DNA of 64,000 nt from Caballeronia sp. SEWSISQ10-4 2 (GTDB lineage: Bacteria; Pseudomonadota; Gammaproteobacteria; Burkholderiales; Burkholderiaceae). The position numbers and the translations under genes were made by a program. Below are positions 19,828-28,351 of this stretch, in pieces; within the stretch, counting starts at the first letter, position 1; every line of letters starts with the position of its first letter. Location: assembly GCF_030464885.1 (NCBI RefSeq), contig NZ_JALPRJ010000011.1, forward strand, positions 1-64,000, in the 5' to 3' direction. The notes below the pieces were generated by a model. That model did no database searches and was not told the DNA's origin. It worked only from the letters and a program-made list of their open reading frames with translations.

Positions 19828-20235
19828 TCAATCACTGCCCCGTGATCCTAGTGCTTGTATTAGTCGGCAGTGCGCCGCCGTCTGACTATGACAGAGCGCG
19901 AGTTCGCGGAGGGCTTTACGCATTCGTCGAAGGTCACGAATCTTGCCTTCAATATCCGCCAGATGTTCAACCACCATCTCGTCCGCGCCGGCACAGGGGT
20001 GCTCGGGATGGTTGGCCAGTTCCAGCAGTCTTCGAATTTCGTCCACGGTGAAGCCGAGTTCGCGGCCTCGGCGCACGAACGCCAGTCGCTGCACGGCGGC
20101 GGCATCGTAGCGCCTATACCCATTATTGCCGCGCACCGGCGCGGGCAACAGTTCCACCCGTTCGTAATAACGGATTGTTTCGATATTCACGCCGGACAGG
20201 TGGCTCAACGTACCAATCGAGTAAGTGGCGCTCAT
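19828..20235 (-). CDS. MerR-family metal-responsive regulator
   Basis: The 135-residue activator has the MerR winged helix (YSIGTLSHLSGVNIETIRYYE, then NGYRRYD) and a long dimerisation helix. Cysteines stand at 81, 115 and 123 (HPCAGAD; LALCHSQTAAHC), very close to the three metal-binding cysteines of mercury-type MerR (82, 117, 126), with a His-rich C-terminal loop. Hg, Pb, Cd or Zn are therefore all possible. It is divergent from a CDF-type transporter, and its operator lies between the two starts, so it most likely controls both. Confidence 0.88.
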   Translation of the reverse strand: MSATYSIGTLSHLSGVNIETIRYYERVELLPAPVRGNNGYRRYDAAAVQRLAFVRRGRELGFTVDEIRRLLELANHPEHPCAGADEMVVEHLADIEGKIRDLRRMRKALRELALCHSQTAAHCRLIQALGSRGSD

Positions 20236-20238
20236 TGC

Positions 20239-20270
20239 TTGACTCTGTAGTGGCTACAGGGTTCAGCATA
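20239..20270 (+). promoter_or_regulatory. MerR-type promoter with long spacer and dyad operator
   Basis: A -35 TTGACT (20239-20244) is followed by the perfect dyad CTGTAG-TGG-CTACAG (20245-20259), flanked by matching AC (20242-20243) and GT (20261-20262). A -10-like element (AGCATA/CATATT, 20265-20272) comes next. The spacer is about 20 bases, too long for unaided RNA polymerase and typical of MerR-family promoters that are untwisted by the metal-bound activator. It points at the CDF transporter. Confidence 0.75.
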
Positions 20271-20301
20271 TTACTTTGACCAATCTCGTGTCGGATGGAC
20301 C

Positions 20302-20985
20302 ATGGCTGGAGGCTGCTGTAATCACTGTGAAGGGCAGTCGAGTGCCCGTCGGGGTCGGTATCGGGGAATACTCTGGGTTGCCCTTGCGATCAACTTAGCG
20401 ATGTTTGTCGTCGAGGTCCTGTCCGGTATGCGCGGCGGTTCCGTGTCGTTGCTGGCCGACTCGTTAGACTTTTTGGGCGACGCCGCGAACTACGGTATCA
20501 GTCTTCTGGTGCTTGGGTTGAGCGTAACCGTGCGCGCTAACGCGTCGCGGATCAAAGCGTTTTCGATGGGGGCGTTTGGCGTTTGGGTGATTGGCCTTGC
20601 GATCTGGAATCTGACCTCAGAAGTTGTGCCCAGCGCACCAACGATGGGTATCGTCGGTTTGAGCGCGTTCATCGCAAACTGCGTTGTTGCGCTGCTTCTG
20701 TTCACCTACCGCGACGGCGATAGCAACATGCGCAGCGTCTGGCTTTGCACGCGCAATGACGCATTAGGGAATGTCGCCGTTCTTTTGGCCGCATTGGGCG
20801 TGTTCGGAACAGGAGCAGGATGGCCGGATCTGGCCATCGCCGCAATCATGTCGATACTCGCCTTAACCTCTGCCGTCAAAATCCTTCGCCAGACGAACGC
20901 CGAATTGAGGGGCGGTGCTCAAGACTCGTCAGTCGCATCCAAGCGTGTTGTCCCCTTGCCGCGTAAGCGTTATCCGCCAAGGTAA
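20302..20985 (+). CDS. Cation diffusion facilitator-type metal transporter
   Basis: The 227-residue inner-membrane protein has six predicted helices. A short cytoplasmic N-terminus carries Cys5, Cys6 and Cys9 with a histidine (GGCCNHCEG), a likely metal-capture patch. The CDF helix-2 motif is LLADSLDFLGDAANYG, and helix 5 has RNDALGNVAVLLAALG. Canonical HxxxD pairs are replaced by Asp and Asn, which occurs in some small CDF relatives. The usual C-terminal cytoplasmic metal domain is missing. It is divergent from the MerR regulator and reads from its promoter, so it is presumably a metal efflux pump. Confidence 0.82.
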   Translation: MAGGCCNHCEGQSSARRGRYRGILWVALAINLAMFVVEVLSGMRGGSVSLLADSLDFLGDAANYGISLLVLGLSVTVRANASRIKAFSMGAFGVWVIGLAIWNLTSEVVPSAPTMGIVGLSAFIANCVVALLLFTYRDGDSNMRSVWLCTRNDALGNVAVLLAALGVFGTGAGWPDLAIAAIMSILALTSAVKILRQTNAELRGGAQDSSVASKRVVPLPRKRYPPR

Positions 20986-21229
20986 GCATTCTCTAAATGC
21001 GTGGGCGATTCCTCTGACGGACATCGTTGATCGAGGGCGCATTTCCCACAGGAAGCGGACGCTCATCCGTCTCGTCTTTATGGCTGTGGTGGGTCGAAGT
21101 GAGCCGACGGCAGAAGGCAGAGTGCGGCCATGTGCGATCGCTGGGCAGTACGACAGCTCAGCCGCTTCAACGTCTCATCGCCTTCGTCAACAGCCGCTCA
21201 AAATTCCCGACTCGACCAGCCGCACTCTG
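20986..21229. other. Intergenic, no gene seen
   Basis: These 244 bases between the CDF gene and the convergent TetR gene show no recognisable gene or terminator. Confidence 0.4.
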
Positions 21230-21805
21230 CTACGTCGCCTTCTTGACATCGTCGCTCGACCGATTTGTCAGGATGGCGCTCGCGATAACGTGAAAGAGAT
21301 GATCGGCCCGTGGCGCGAACGAGGGTTGGTCGACGAGCCAGCCGAGCGCCGACATCAGGGCGAACAGGTCGAGCCCATCCATATCGGCGCGCGCCGTTCC
21401 CTCAGCCTGAGCACGGAGCAGTAGTCGCGCGCCCGCTGAGTGTACCGCTGTACATGAAGCGTAAAGCGCGGAGTCCGGGTCCGCGTGGGCGCTCGCCATC
21501 AAGGCAACAACGCCGCTATAGCTGTGAACGAATGCCACCCCTTCGCGAAACCAGGACACGAGCGATTCGTCAGGTGGATTCGACGTTTCGAGTTCGCCTG
21601 CCTTCTGCGTCAGTGCGTCCAGATTCGTACGCAGCAACGCATCGAACAAGGCTTCTCGCGTCGGGAAATGGCGCAACAGTGTGGCCAACCCGACATCGGC
21701 CCGGCGGGCGATATCTCGCATGGACGCATCGGCACCATGTTCGGTGACGACGTCACGCGCGACTGCAAGGAGATGGCTGTAATTTTTTCTGGCGTCGGCT
21801 CGCAT
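21230..21805 (-). CDS. TetR-family transcriptional regulator
   Basis: The 191-residue repressor has the N-terminal TetR helix-turn-helix (ADASMRDIARRADVGLATLLRHFPTREALFDALL) and a C-terminal ligand domain typical of the YbjK/SACE_7040-like group (GVAFVHSYSGVVALMASAHADPDSALYASC). The start at 21805 is used because the DNA-binding domain begins directly after MRADARK. The longer open frame to 21892 would cover both operator palindromes. It is divergent from an SDR gene, and the two operators in the gap suggest it represses itself and the SDR. Confidence 0.88.
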   Translation of the reverse strand: MRADARKNYSHLLAVARDVVTEHGADASMRDIARRADVGLATLLRHFPTREALFDALLRTNLDALTQKAGELETSNPPDESLVSWFREGVAFVHSYSGVVALMASAHADPDSALYASCTAVHSAGARLLLRAQAEGTARADMDGLDLFALMSALGWLVDQPSFAPRADHLFHVIASAILTNRSSDDVKKAT

Positions 21806-21820
21806 GGATTTTCTTAACAA

Positions 21821-21837
21821 ATGGATCAGTGATCCAT
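21821..21837. promoter_or_regulatory. Palindromic operator 1 (TetR site)
   Basis: ATGGATCAGTGATCCAT is a perfect 17-base palindrome about a central G. It lies 16 bases upstream of the TetR start codon. Its core recurs 33 bases away, centre to centre (about three helical turns), so the pair lies on the same DNA face. Confidence 0.75.
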
Positions 21838-21854
21838 ATATTTCAATCGGGATC

Positions 21855-21869
21855 TGGATCAGTGATCCA
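21855..21869. promoter_or_regulatory. Palindromic operator 2 (TetR site)
   Basis: TGGATCAGTGATCCA repeats the core of the operator at 21821-21837 exactly. It sits between the TetR gene and the SDR start at 21935 and is well placed to block the SDR promoter. Confidence 0.75.
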
Positions 21870-21934
21870 TAAGATACAGCGCATTTGTGCAAATGGGAAC
21901 AGAGACGCTGTCCGACACCACGAAAGGAGATGTC

Positions 21935-22668
21935 ATGGGAAAGCTTGAGGGTAAGGTTGCAGTCATCACGGGTGGATCGAGCGGCATGGCGCTGGCGAGC
22001 GCCGAGCGGTTCGTTGAAGAAGGCGCCTATGTTTCATCACGGGCCGGAGGCAGGAGGCGCTCGACGAGGCCGTCAAGCTGATTGGCCGGAACGTGACCGG
22101 CGTGCGCGGCGACGCGGCCAATCTCGACGACCTCGACCGCCTGTTCGATACAGTCAAGCGGGAAAAGGGCAAGATCGACATCCTGTTCGCGAGCGCCGGC
22201 ACGGGCGAAGCCGTCCCACTGGGCGAGATTACCGAGCAGCACTTCGATGCGGCCTTCGGCCTGAATGCGCGCGGCACGCTGTTTACGGTTCAGAAGGCGT
22301 TGCCGCTGTTCAACGATGGCGGATCGATCTTCATGACCGGGTCAATTGCTTCGGTGAAAGGTTTTCCTGGTTTCAGCGTGTATGCGGCGAGCAAGGCGGC
22401 GTTGCACTCATTCGCACGCGCGTGGCTCAACGAACTCAAGGGCAGGAATATCCGGGTGAACGTGCTGAGCCCGGGGCAGATCGCCACACCGATTCAGGAG
22501 CAACTTTTCGACGAGGAGACGAAGCGGTACTTCGAATCCCTGGTCCCGCGGGGAAAGATGGGTCATCCTGAGGAAATTGCGACGGTCGCGCTGTTTCTTG
22601 CTTCAGACGATTCGAGCTTCGTGAATGGGGTGGAGTTGTATGTCGACGGCGGCACCTCGGCCATCTGA
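21935..22668 (+). pseudogene. SDR oxidoreductase with a single-base frameshift
   Basis: The first frame gives [20 protein letters not shown] to about 22034. The rest continues one frame over: [17 protein letters not shown], then ASAGTGEAVPLGEI, the active-site YAASKAALHSFARAW and the C-terminal VNGVELYVDGGTSAI. Adding one T to the TTT run at 22032-22034 restores AYVFITGRRQ and a normal 244-245-residue enzyme with [11 protein letters not shown]-like SAG, and YxxxK motifs. All other sequence is well kept, so this is either a very recent mutation or a base-calling error in a homopolymer. It reads from the TetR-controlled region with a good GGAGA ribosome site. Confidence 0.85.
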
Positions 22669-22978
22669 AATCGCGCCGAAAAGCGCGTGGGGGCCCTGTC
22701 AACTTGACGAAGATGATCCGAGTTGTGTCGATAAATATGGAATCCTTATCAATAAACGGGATTGATTTCGGTGATTGTCCAGCGGGTATTGTCACGTCTG
22801 CTCGCGCTGCCGTCGCTGCAAACGGCGGTGATGGCGCTCGGCTCCGCGTGTCTGCCGTGGCTCGCGGGGCGCATCGCGCGCAGCGAACCGCCTAACGCGG
22901 GCAACGGTCCCGCGCGACTGGTTACCAATTGACATGGGCCCGTGGTTGATCAAAACGTCCCCTGAATGGAGGGTTCGC
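22669..22978 (+). other. Coding-like remnant between SDR and reductase genes
   Basis: A possible 53-codon frame from GTG 22771 to TGA 22932 shows strong GC in the third codon position (SRLLALPSLQTAVMALGSAC, WLAGRIARSE). That suggests the 3' end of a gene whose front is missing. I do not recognise it. The rest of the stretch has no features apart from the GGAGG ribosome site at about 22969 for the next gene. Confidence 0.3.
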
Positions 22979-23578
22979 ATGAGCTATTCGATTATTGGAT
23001 TTGGCGCGGTAGGCCAGGCACTCGCCCGAGCGTTTGCAAGAAAGAACATCGATGTGACCGTCGCCAGCCGGTGCCCTCCCGAGAGGTTCATGCAGCAGGC
23101 ACGAGCGATCGGCCCCACCGTTGTCCCCAGGACGCTGCAGGATGCAATCGCGTCCGACACGATCTTCCTGGCGGTTCCGTTTTGGGAACATCGCGAAGTC
23201 GCGAAGCAGATCACAACCTGGCAGGGCAAGACGATCATCGACACGACAAATGCTTTCGGTGTTCCGGTTGAAGAGCTGGAAGGTCAGCCGTCGTCCGCAG
23301 TTGTCGCCAAAGCGTTTACCGGCGCCAGGTTCGTAAAGGGCTTTAACCACCTGCCCGCTGCCGTTCTGGCCGCTGATCCGAGCGTGAAAAGCGGCAGCCG
23401 CGTCGTGTTTTTGTCGAGCGATGACGAAAATGCGGTGGCGCCGGTCGCGGTTCTGGCCGAACAACTCGGTTTCGCGCCGATTGCGCTAGGGCCGCTCAAG
23501 GATGGCGGCTCGCTCGTCCAGGCCAGGGGCAATACCTGGGCTGAACTGATCTTCAAGGATCTCGTCAAGTTCAAATAA
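22979..23578 (+). CDS. F420-reductase-like NAD(P)-binding protein
   Basis: The 199-residue protein starts MSYSIIGFGAVGQALARAFA, a Rossmann dinucleotide fold, followed by VASRCPPE, which places Ser/Arg for NADPH phosphate binding. FLAVPFWEHREVAKQI, IDTTNAFG and VKGFNHLPAAVLAADP match the NADPH-dependent F420 reductase family (F420_oxidored), widely used as a generic label in organisms without F420. The start at 22979 has GGAGG seven bases upstream. It follows the TetR-linked SDR and precedes an epoxide hydrolase, so it may be part of a small oxidative-stress or xenobiotic operon. Confidence 0.82.
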   Translation: MSYSIIGFGAVGQALARAFARKNIDVTVASRCPPERFMQQARAIGPTVVPRTLQDAIASDTIFLAVPFWEHREVAKQITTWQGKTIIDTTNAFGVPVEELEGQPSSAVVAKAFTGARFVKGFNHLPAAVLAADPSVKSGSRVVFLSSDDENAVAPVAVLAEQLGFAPIALGPLKDGGSLVQARGNTWAELIFKDLVKFK

Positions 23579-23786
23579 CGGCACATCACGGCAAAGTCAC
23601 AGCGGCCATGTAATGCGGACGGATGTCCATTCGGAACTGGAAAGCGGCCGTTGCCGACATGATGCCCCGAATGACGGCTCCGGGTCTACGGAACTTCGTC
23701 ATCAGACCAAGCCCGGCCAATTGTGGGCGTTCGACGCCGCCAGTTAGATCGTGGAGAATCGACTGCACCCTTCCAGAGGAGGTGCT

Positions 23787-24941
23787 ATGAATATCGAACC
23801 ATTTCAGATTTCCGTGTCCGATGTTGAGATCGACGACTTGCGCCGGCGTTTGCGCGACAGCCGGTGGGCATCCACGACTCCGTCCGAGTCGTGGCAACAA
23901 GGCACAGACACCACATGGTTGCGCGAATTGGTGAAGTACTGGGCCGACAGTTTTGATTGGCGGGCTGCGGAACGCGGTCTGAACCAGCAACCTCAATTCA
24001 TGGCCGACGTGAACGGTCAGCGCGTGCACTTCGTTCATCGGCGTGGCGTTGGACCCCGGCCCTATCCGGTGGTCATCACGCATGGTTGGCCCGGATCGTT
24101 CTTCGAATTTCATGCGTTGGCTGATCGGTTGTGCGACCCGGCTGCATTCGGTGCGGACCCGAACGATGCCTTCGACGTCGTTATTCCTTCACTGCCGGGC
24201 TTTGCGTTTTCGCCGGCGCCTGCCACCCCTGGCACTTCCGCGTTTCAGGTCGCCGATCTGTGGGCATCGCTGATGCGAGGTCTTGGGTACGAGCGATTTG
24301 GCGCTCAGGGTGGTGACCTGGGCGCGGGGGTGTCGGTCGCGCTCGCCTTGCAGCACTCACAGGTAGTCGATGGAATTCATCTCAACTTTCTGCCGGGATC
24401 GTACGCACCCGCAATCGACGCCGCTGATTCGCCGCTTACCGTCGCAGAACAAAACTTCCTTCGAGAGAAGGGTGAGTGGGCTGCGCTCGAGGGCGGTTAT
24501 GCGCATATGCACAGCACGAGGCCGAGGACGTTAGCCGCGTCGCTTAACGACTCGCCGGCGGGGCTGGCTGCGTGGATCAGCGAGAAGTTTCGCGCGTGGA
24601 GCGATTGCGAGGGCGTTATCGAGCGCAGATTTTCAAAAGATGAGCTGCTCACCAACTTATCGCTCTACTGGTACACCCAGAGCATTGGTACAGCAATTCA
24701 AATGTACTGGGAAAACAGGCTTCAACCCATGCGCTTCGCCACTGGACAACGTGTATTACCGCCGGTCGGCTTTGCGCACTTTCCGAAAGAGATTAACCAC
24801 CCGCCACGCGTATGGCTGGAACGAACGTTCAATGTCGCGCAATGGACCGACATGCCGCGTGGTGGCCATTTCGCGGCAATGGAAGAACCTGAACTCCTCG
24901 CGGCCGACATTCGTAGCTTTTTCAGGCACTTCCGGCAGTGA
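23787..24941 (+). CDS. Epoxide hydrolase (alpha/beta hydrolase with EHN domain)
   Basis: The 384-residue enzyme opens epoxides to diols through a covalent ester. The N-terminal EHN lid domain covers about residues 1-110 (PFQISVSDVEIDDLRRRLRD). The oxyanion motif HGWPGS is at 99-104, the nucleophile Asp177 in AQGGDLGA, and the charge-relay histidine His361 in PRGGHFAAMEEPELL. The tyrosine-bearing lid segment WYTQSIGTAIQMYWEN is also present. All catalytic parts are intact and the length is normal. AGAGGAGG lies just before the ATG. It follows the F420-reductase-like gene by 208 bases and precedes a small membrane protein that may also act on epoxides. Confidence 0.92.
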   Translation: MNIEPFQISVSDVEIDDLRRRLRDSRWASTTPSESWQQGTDTTWLRELVKYWADSFDWRAAERGLNQQPQFMADVNGQRVHFVHRRGVGPRPYPVVITHGWPGSFFEFHALADRLCDPAAFGADPNDAFDVVIPSLPGFAFSPAPATPGTSAFQVADLWASLMRGLGYERFGAQGGDLGAGVSVALALQHSQVVDGIHLNFLPGSYAPAIDAADSPLTVAEQNFLREKGEWAALEGGYAHMHSTRPRTLAASLNDSPAGLAAWISEKFRAWSDCEGVIERRFSKDELLTNLSLYWYTQSIGTAIQMYWENRLQPMRFATGQRVLPPVGFAHFPKEINHPPRVWLERTFNVAQWTDMPRGGHFAAMEEPELLAADIRSFFRHFRQ

Positions 24942-25269
24942 GTTCGTTGAAGAATCGCCCCTATGCGGGATGCGATCTGCGTTTCGCGACGGACCGCCGC
25001 TGGAGACCATGAAGGTCGTTCAGGGTTGACTCCCGCCGTTCGCCATCGGACCGGGTCCGGCCAGTTACGGTCAGTCGACGCGGCACCCGGAATCATCGAT
25101 AATCAGGGGCGTTGTTGCGTATCTAATTAACGCACAAGTGATATTGAATGTTTTCGATGTCGCGAACAAAGGATCTGACGACGCACTAGCAAAAGACTGA
25201 GACAAGTGGCACCACAATAGGACTTCCCTTCTAAATTCTTGCGCGGCCACCGGCCCGCTACACGCCGTC
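24942..25269. other. Intergenic, no gene seen
   Basis: I see no gene or strong structure in these 328 bases. The second half is AT-richer and presumably carries the promoter of the membrane-protein gene at 25270. Confidence 0.4.
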
Positions 25270-25698
25270 TTGAACCGCATGCACACCGCCGCGCGTCATC
25301 TTGTACTCCACGGATCGATAGTCCTTCTCTTCGGCTTGCTGCTCGGCGGCCCTTACGCTAATGCAATCAAGCGCGGTGCGCCACCGAATATCGTGAACTC
25401 CTGGCGCGTGGCGCACCTGAGCCTGCCGATCGGCGCAACGTTGATGCTGGCTGTGGCCGCCTTGCTGCCCTCAATGACTGTCTCGACGGCGCTGGCCTGG
25501 GTGATCGTCATCGCGTTCATTGTGTCGGCGTACGGGTTTTGCGTCTCCACTCCGCTGGCCGCACTGACTGGCGAGCGAGGTTTGTCCTCAGGCGGTGCCG
25601 GCCTGGGTGGCCTTGTCTATTTCGGAAACTGGGTCGGCGCTGTGGCATCCATCGTCGGAGCTGCTGCATTGGTCATCGCCGCGTTCCTGTCTCTGTAA
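25270..25698 (+). CDS. Four-helix membrane protein, possibly styrene-oxide-isomerase-like
   Basis: This 142-residue protein has four hydrophobic helices: 11-27, 50-68, 74-92 and 112-140. Helix 1 opens with HG (14-15) after a short N-tail. Helix 2 opens with NSWRVAH (Trp45, His49), and helix 3 carries Tyr88. Styrene oxide isomerase has the same size, four helices, an N-terminal HG pair, a W-x-R-A-H entry to helix 2 and a Tyr in helix 3; the latter two hold haem b in that enzyme. The likeness is by eye only and remote, and the family call is an inference. Its place after an epoxide hydrolase is consistent. Confidence 0.6.
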   Translation: MNRMHTAARHLVLHGSIVLLFGLLLGGPYANAIKRGAPPNIVNSWRVAHLSLPIGATLMLAVAALLPSMTVSTALAWVIVIAFIVSAYGFCVSTPLAALTGERGLSSGGAGLGGLVYFGNWVGAVASIVGAAALVIAAFLSL

Positions 25699-26208
25699 GG
25701 CAGGGGCCGGCCATGAAGCGACAGTCACCGAACCGCACGGAATGGCAGCTCATTGGCCCATTGCGGACGTCCATACTCGCGGGCATAAGACTTCCAGAGG
25801 TAGTCAATGCCGCCAAGGACAATTGCTATCGGCAGCCGCTTGAAATGTCGCCCGCCAGGGTGCGAAACTGACGATTGTTCTGCCTACGTGGCAGGATGCC
25901 CCGATCCGTTCAAAGCTGCTCATTGCCACGATTCCTGAAAAGCCTATCCTTGGATTTAAGCGATTTTTCCGCGAAGAGAGTGGAACGCGCAGATCGGCGC
26001 AAGTGACGGAAAGTGAAATATTCCCTTAACTTTGCCCGGTTAAATTGGGGAAAAAAGCGGAGCTTGCGAGTGAAGTCAATGAGGCCTCGTTGACGCGGAC
26101 GAACGGTGTTTCATTCCCAACCACGTCGGAGCGCCGCGACGTATCCTCCGTCGCCGTTCAGAGACAGGCACGAATGGGCCATCGCAGCCGGCCGGTGAGC
26201 GACGTTGA
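25699..26208. other. Intergenic, no gene seen
   Basis: These 510 bases contain only short frames without recognisable domains or good third-position bias. The middle (25980-26050) is AT-rich. Nothing else stands out. Confidence 0.4.
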
Positions 26209-26514
26209 TCAACCTCCTTTTAGCATTTGGTCAGCTTCGCGCAGCCTAGCTAGTGCTCGAATAAAACCATCGGCCCTTGCCTTGTTTACCTCCGCATCAA
26301 GACAGCTTAAAGCATGTTGCAGCTCGATCCAACCCGGCTCGTTGTCGACTTCACTTGGGCCAGCCTCTGTCCTCACTTCTCGCACAAGCCTGTGGGCAAA
26401 GCTTGCATCTAACGTTCCGCGCGACACGAGATCGGTTAAATAGGCTGCCAATTCGGTTAACCCTTCGACACTTGCGCGCGACGCATGTCCTGTTCCGTCA
26501 GAGTTCTTGTTCAT
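26209..26514 (-). CDS. Small helical protein, unknown
   Basis: This 101-residue predicted soluble, mostly helical, acidic protein contains ELAAYLTDLVSRGTLDASFA and ELQHALSCLDAEVNKARADG. No family is recognised and no clear ribosome site precedes the ATG. It is kept because the frame is longer and more protein-like than the overlapping frame on the other strand, but it could be spurious. Confidence 0.35.
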   Translation of the reverse strand: MNKNSDGTGHASRASVEGLTELAAYLTDLVSRGTLDASFAHRLVREVRTEAGPSEVDNEPGWIELQHALSCLDAEVNKARADGFIRALARLREADQMLKGG

Positions 26515-26686
26515 ATCATTTACGACAAAAGCACGCAGTTAGATGGTAGGTACAACGACAGGGCGATCCCCTTTGTTGATTACGGTTTAATTGGGTCGAG
26601 ACAATCTCGCGTTGCTTTTAAACGCAGCAGCGACAGCGAAAGGACATGCCACCTTGTCCCTTGCCGGGACCGGTTAGCACACTGTT

Positions 26687-27604
26687 TTACCGATGCGAAA
26701 TGAATAGCACGAGTGGCATAGTGATTGCCGCCAGCGCCGTCTGAACGGTAATGATTCCCGCCGATAACCGGTGATCCCCGCCTAATAGCTTCGCCATAAT
26801 GTACGCGGACGGGGTGCATGGCAGCGAGTTGAACAAAACGATTGTCGTCAGCGCCGGGCCGTGGATTCCGAGACTCACACCTATCCAGAGAGTAAACAGC
26901 GGGACGAGCAATAGTTTGATAAACGACGACTGCAGAACAGGCCCTCGGGCGTCTTTTGCCGCTTTCATATCAAGCCCGGCACCGACGGCGAGGAGACCCA
27001 ATGGCAATGAAGCAGCTCCGAGAATTGAAAGAATGTTCGAAAGGGTGCTTGGCAGTGCAAGACCGCTGACATTGAAGAGCGCGCCAAGCAACACCGCCAT
27101 GATCACGGGATTCTTCAGCAACGCGCTAATGATTTGCCGGCTCGTTGGGGCACCGCCGCTCCCGTAATGCATCAGAATGATGATCGATGCCACGTTAAGC
27201 AACGGGATTGCGACCGCAATGCTGATCGACGTCAATGTCAGACCAACGCTTCCATACATCGCCGCAGCTGCGGCGACGCCCACGTAGGTGTTTGGTCGCA
27301 GTGCGCCTTGAATCACAGAGGAAAAAACTGCGCCCGATTGCTTGCTCCAGATGCGCCAAGCGTACAGCACCAGTGCGCCGGTTCCGACCGCTCCGAGAAT
27401 CGCAATGGCTATGGGGCGAATCGGGAACTGCGTCAAGTTCGCTTTCGCTACCTGGCTGAACATCAACGCCGGAAACATATAGTAGTAGTTGAGCGTTTCG
27501 CACGGTAGCCAAAACTCATCGGCCAGCATTCGTCGTTGGCGAAGGACAAAACCCAAGAGAATGAGGGCAAAGATCGGGATGAGCGCTGTAAAGACACTTT
27601 GCAT
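26687..27604 (-). CDS. AEC-family (auxin efflux carrier/MdcF-like) transporter
   Basis: The 305-residue inner-membrane protein has ten predicted helices in two five-helix halves. The start is ALIPIFALILLGFVLRQRRM, the conserved NYYYMFPALMF lies in helix 2, RPNTYVGVAAAAAMYG follows a loop, and the second half ends AITMPLVLFISHR. The family moves organic acids such as malonate or malate. A GGAGAG ribosome site precedes the ATG. It is the third gene of a pyk-TSUP-AEC operon (11 bases after the TSUP gene), so its substrate is probably tied to the phosphoenolpyruvate/pyruvate chemistry of the first gene. Confidence 0.87.
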   Translation of the reverse strand: MQSVFTALIPIFALILLGFVLRQRRMLADEFWLPCETLNYYYMFPALMFSQVAKANLTQFPIRPIAIAILGAVGTGALVLYAWRIWSKQSGAVFSSVIQGALRPNTYVGVAAAAAMYGSVGLTLTSISIAVAIPLLNVASIIILMHYGSGGAPTSRQIISALLKNPVIMAVLLGALFNVSGLALPSTLSNILSILGAASLPLGLLAVGAGLDMKAAKDARGPVLQSSFIKLLLVPLFTLWIGVSLGIHGPALTTIVLFNSLPCTPSAYIMAKLLGGDHRLSAGIITVQTALAAITMPLVLFISHR

Positions 27605-27615
27605 GGCGCTCTCCG

Positions 27616-28350
27616 TTAAATGAACGTCTTAACCAACACAACCGCACCGTAGGCACCGATAAACGCGGTCATGGCGCGTTCATACAACGGTGCACCCACG
27701 CGTTTGAATAGAAGGTTGCCGACTGAAAAGTAAACGATGACCGCAATCGGTGCGATTCCGAAACCTTCCCAGCTCAATGCGGATCGTCTCAGGACTGCGA
27801 GCGTGCACAGTTGGATGGCGCCAAACATCAAGTAGTAGCGGGCGATGGCCAAGCGCACCTGGTCCTTCTCGCTGTAGCCATTTACCGCGTAGACGGCGAG
27901 CAAAGCGCCGCCCATGTTGGTTAGCCCGTGGACAAGTCCCATCACGCCCACGTAGGCGCGGCCTCGGCGCCGCACGAACCCCTGCAAACGCGTCTGCAGT
28001 CGTCGGGAGTAGCGGATTACCGCAGCGCTCAGCATAGTGAGGCCGATAAGAATATCGGCCCGTGCCTTAAGATTCGTGTACATCAGTATCGCCAGCGACG
28101 CCACGACGATAAGCGCGCAGATCTTCATGTTGACCCTTTCTCGCGCCGGCAATGGAAGATTGCGCCCTGACCACACCTGGATCGAGGAGATCGCCATCGA
28201 CGAAGGAAGCAAGAGGCCGAGCACCGTCGTAAAGTCGAATCCGAGGAGCAACAACGTCGGAGTACCGAACACAAGGATGCCCATCCCAAAAATGGATTGG
28301 ACTACCGCCAGCAAGGCGATGATTATCGAGAGCTGATAGACGTCGTGCAT
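27616..28350 (-). CDS. TSUP (TauE/SafE) family permease
   Basis: The 244-residue inner-membrane protein has about eight helices. The first repeat starts ALLAVVQSIFGMGILVFGTPTLLLLG (F/V-G-M/I-G-F-P-like TauE motif), and the second has YVGVMGLVHGLTNMGGALLAVY, where the two TauE/SafE repeats meet. The family exports sulfite, sulfoacetate and other small organosulfur or carboxylate anions. The start at 28350 has GGAGG upstream and lies one base past the pyruvate kinase stop, so the two are tightly coupled. Confidence 0.85.
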   Translation of the reverse strand: MHDVYQLSIIIALLAVVQSIFGMGILVFGTPTLLLLGFDFTTVLGLLLPSSMAISSIQVWSGRNLPLPARERVNMKICALIVVASLAILMYTNLKARADILIGLTMLSAAVIRYSRRLQTRLQGFVRRRGRAYVGVMGLVHGLTNMGGALLAVYAVNGYSEKDQVRLAIARYYLMFGAIQLCTLAVLRRSALSWEGFGIAPIAVIVYFSVGNLLFKRVGAPLYERAMTAFIGAYGAVVLVKTFI

Positions 28351-28351
28351 G

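Noticed and set aside
21806..21892. Longer N-terminus for the TetR regulator
   Set aside because: It would place both operator palindromes inside the coding region, and the helix-turn-helix begins right after the ATG at 21805.
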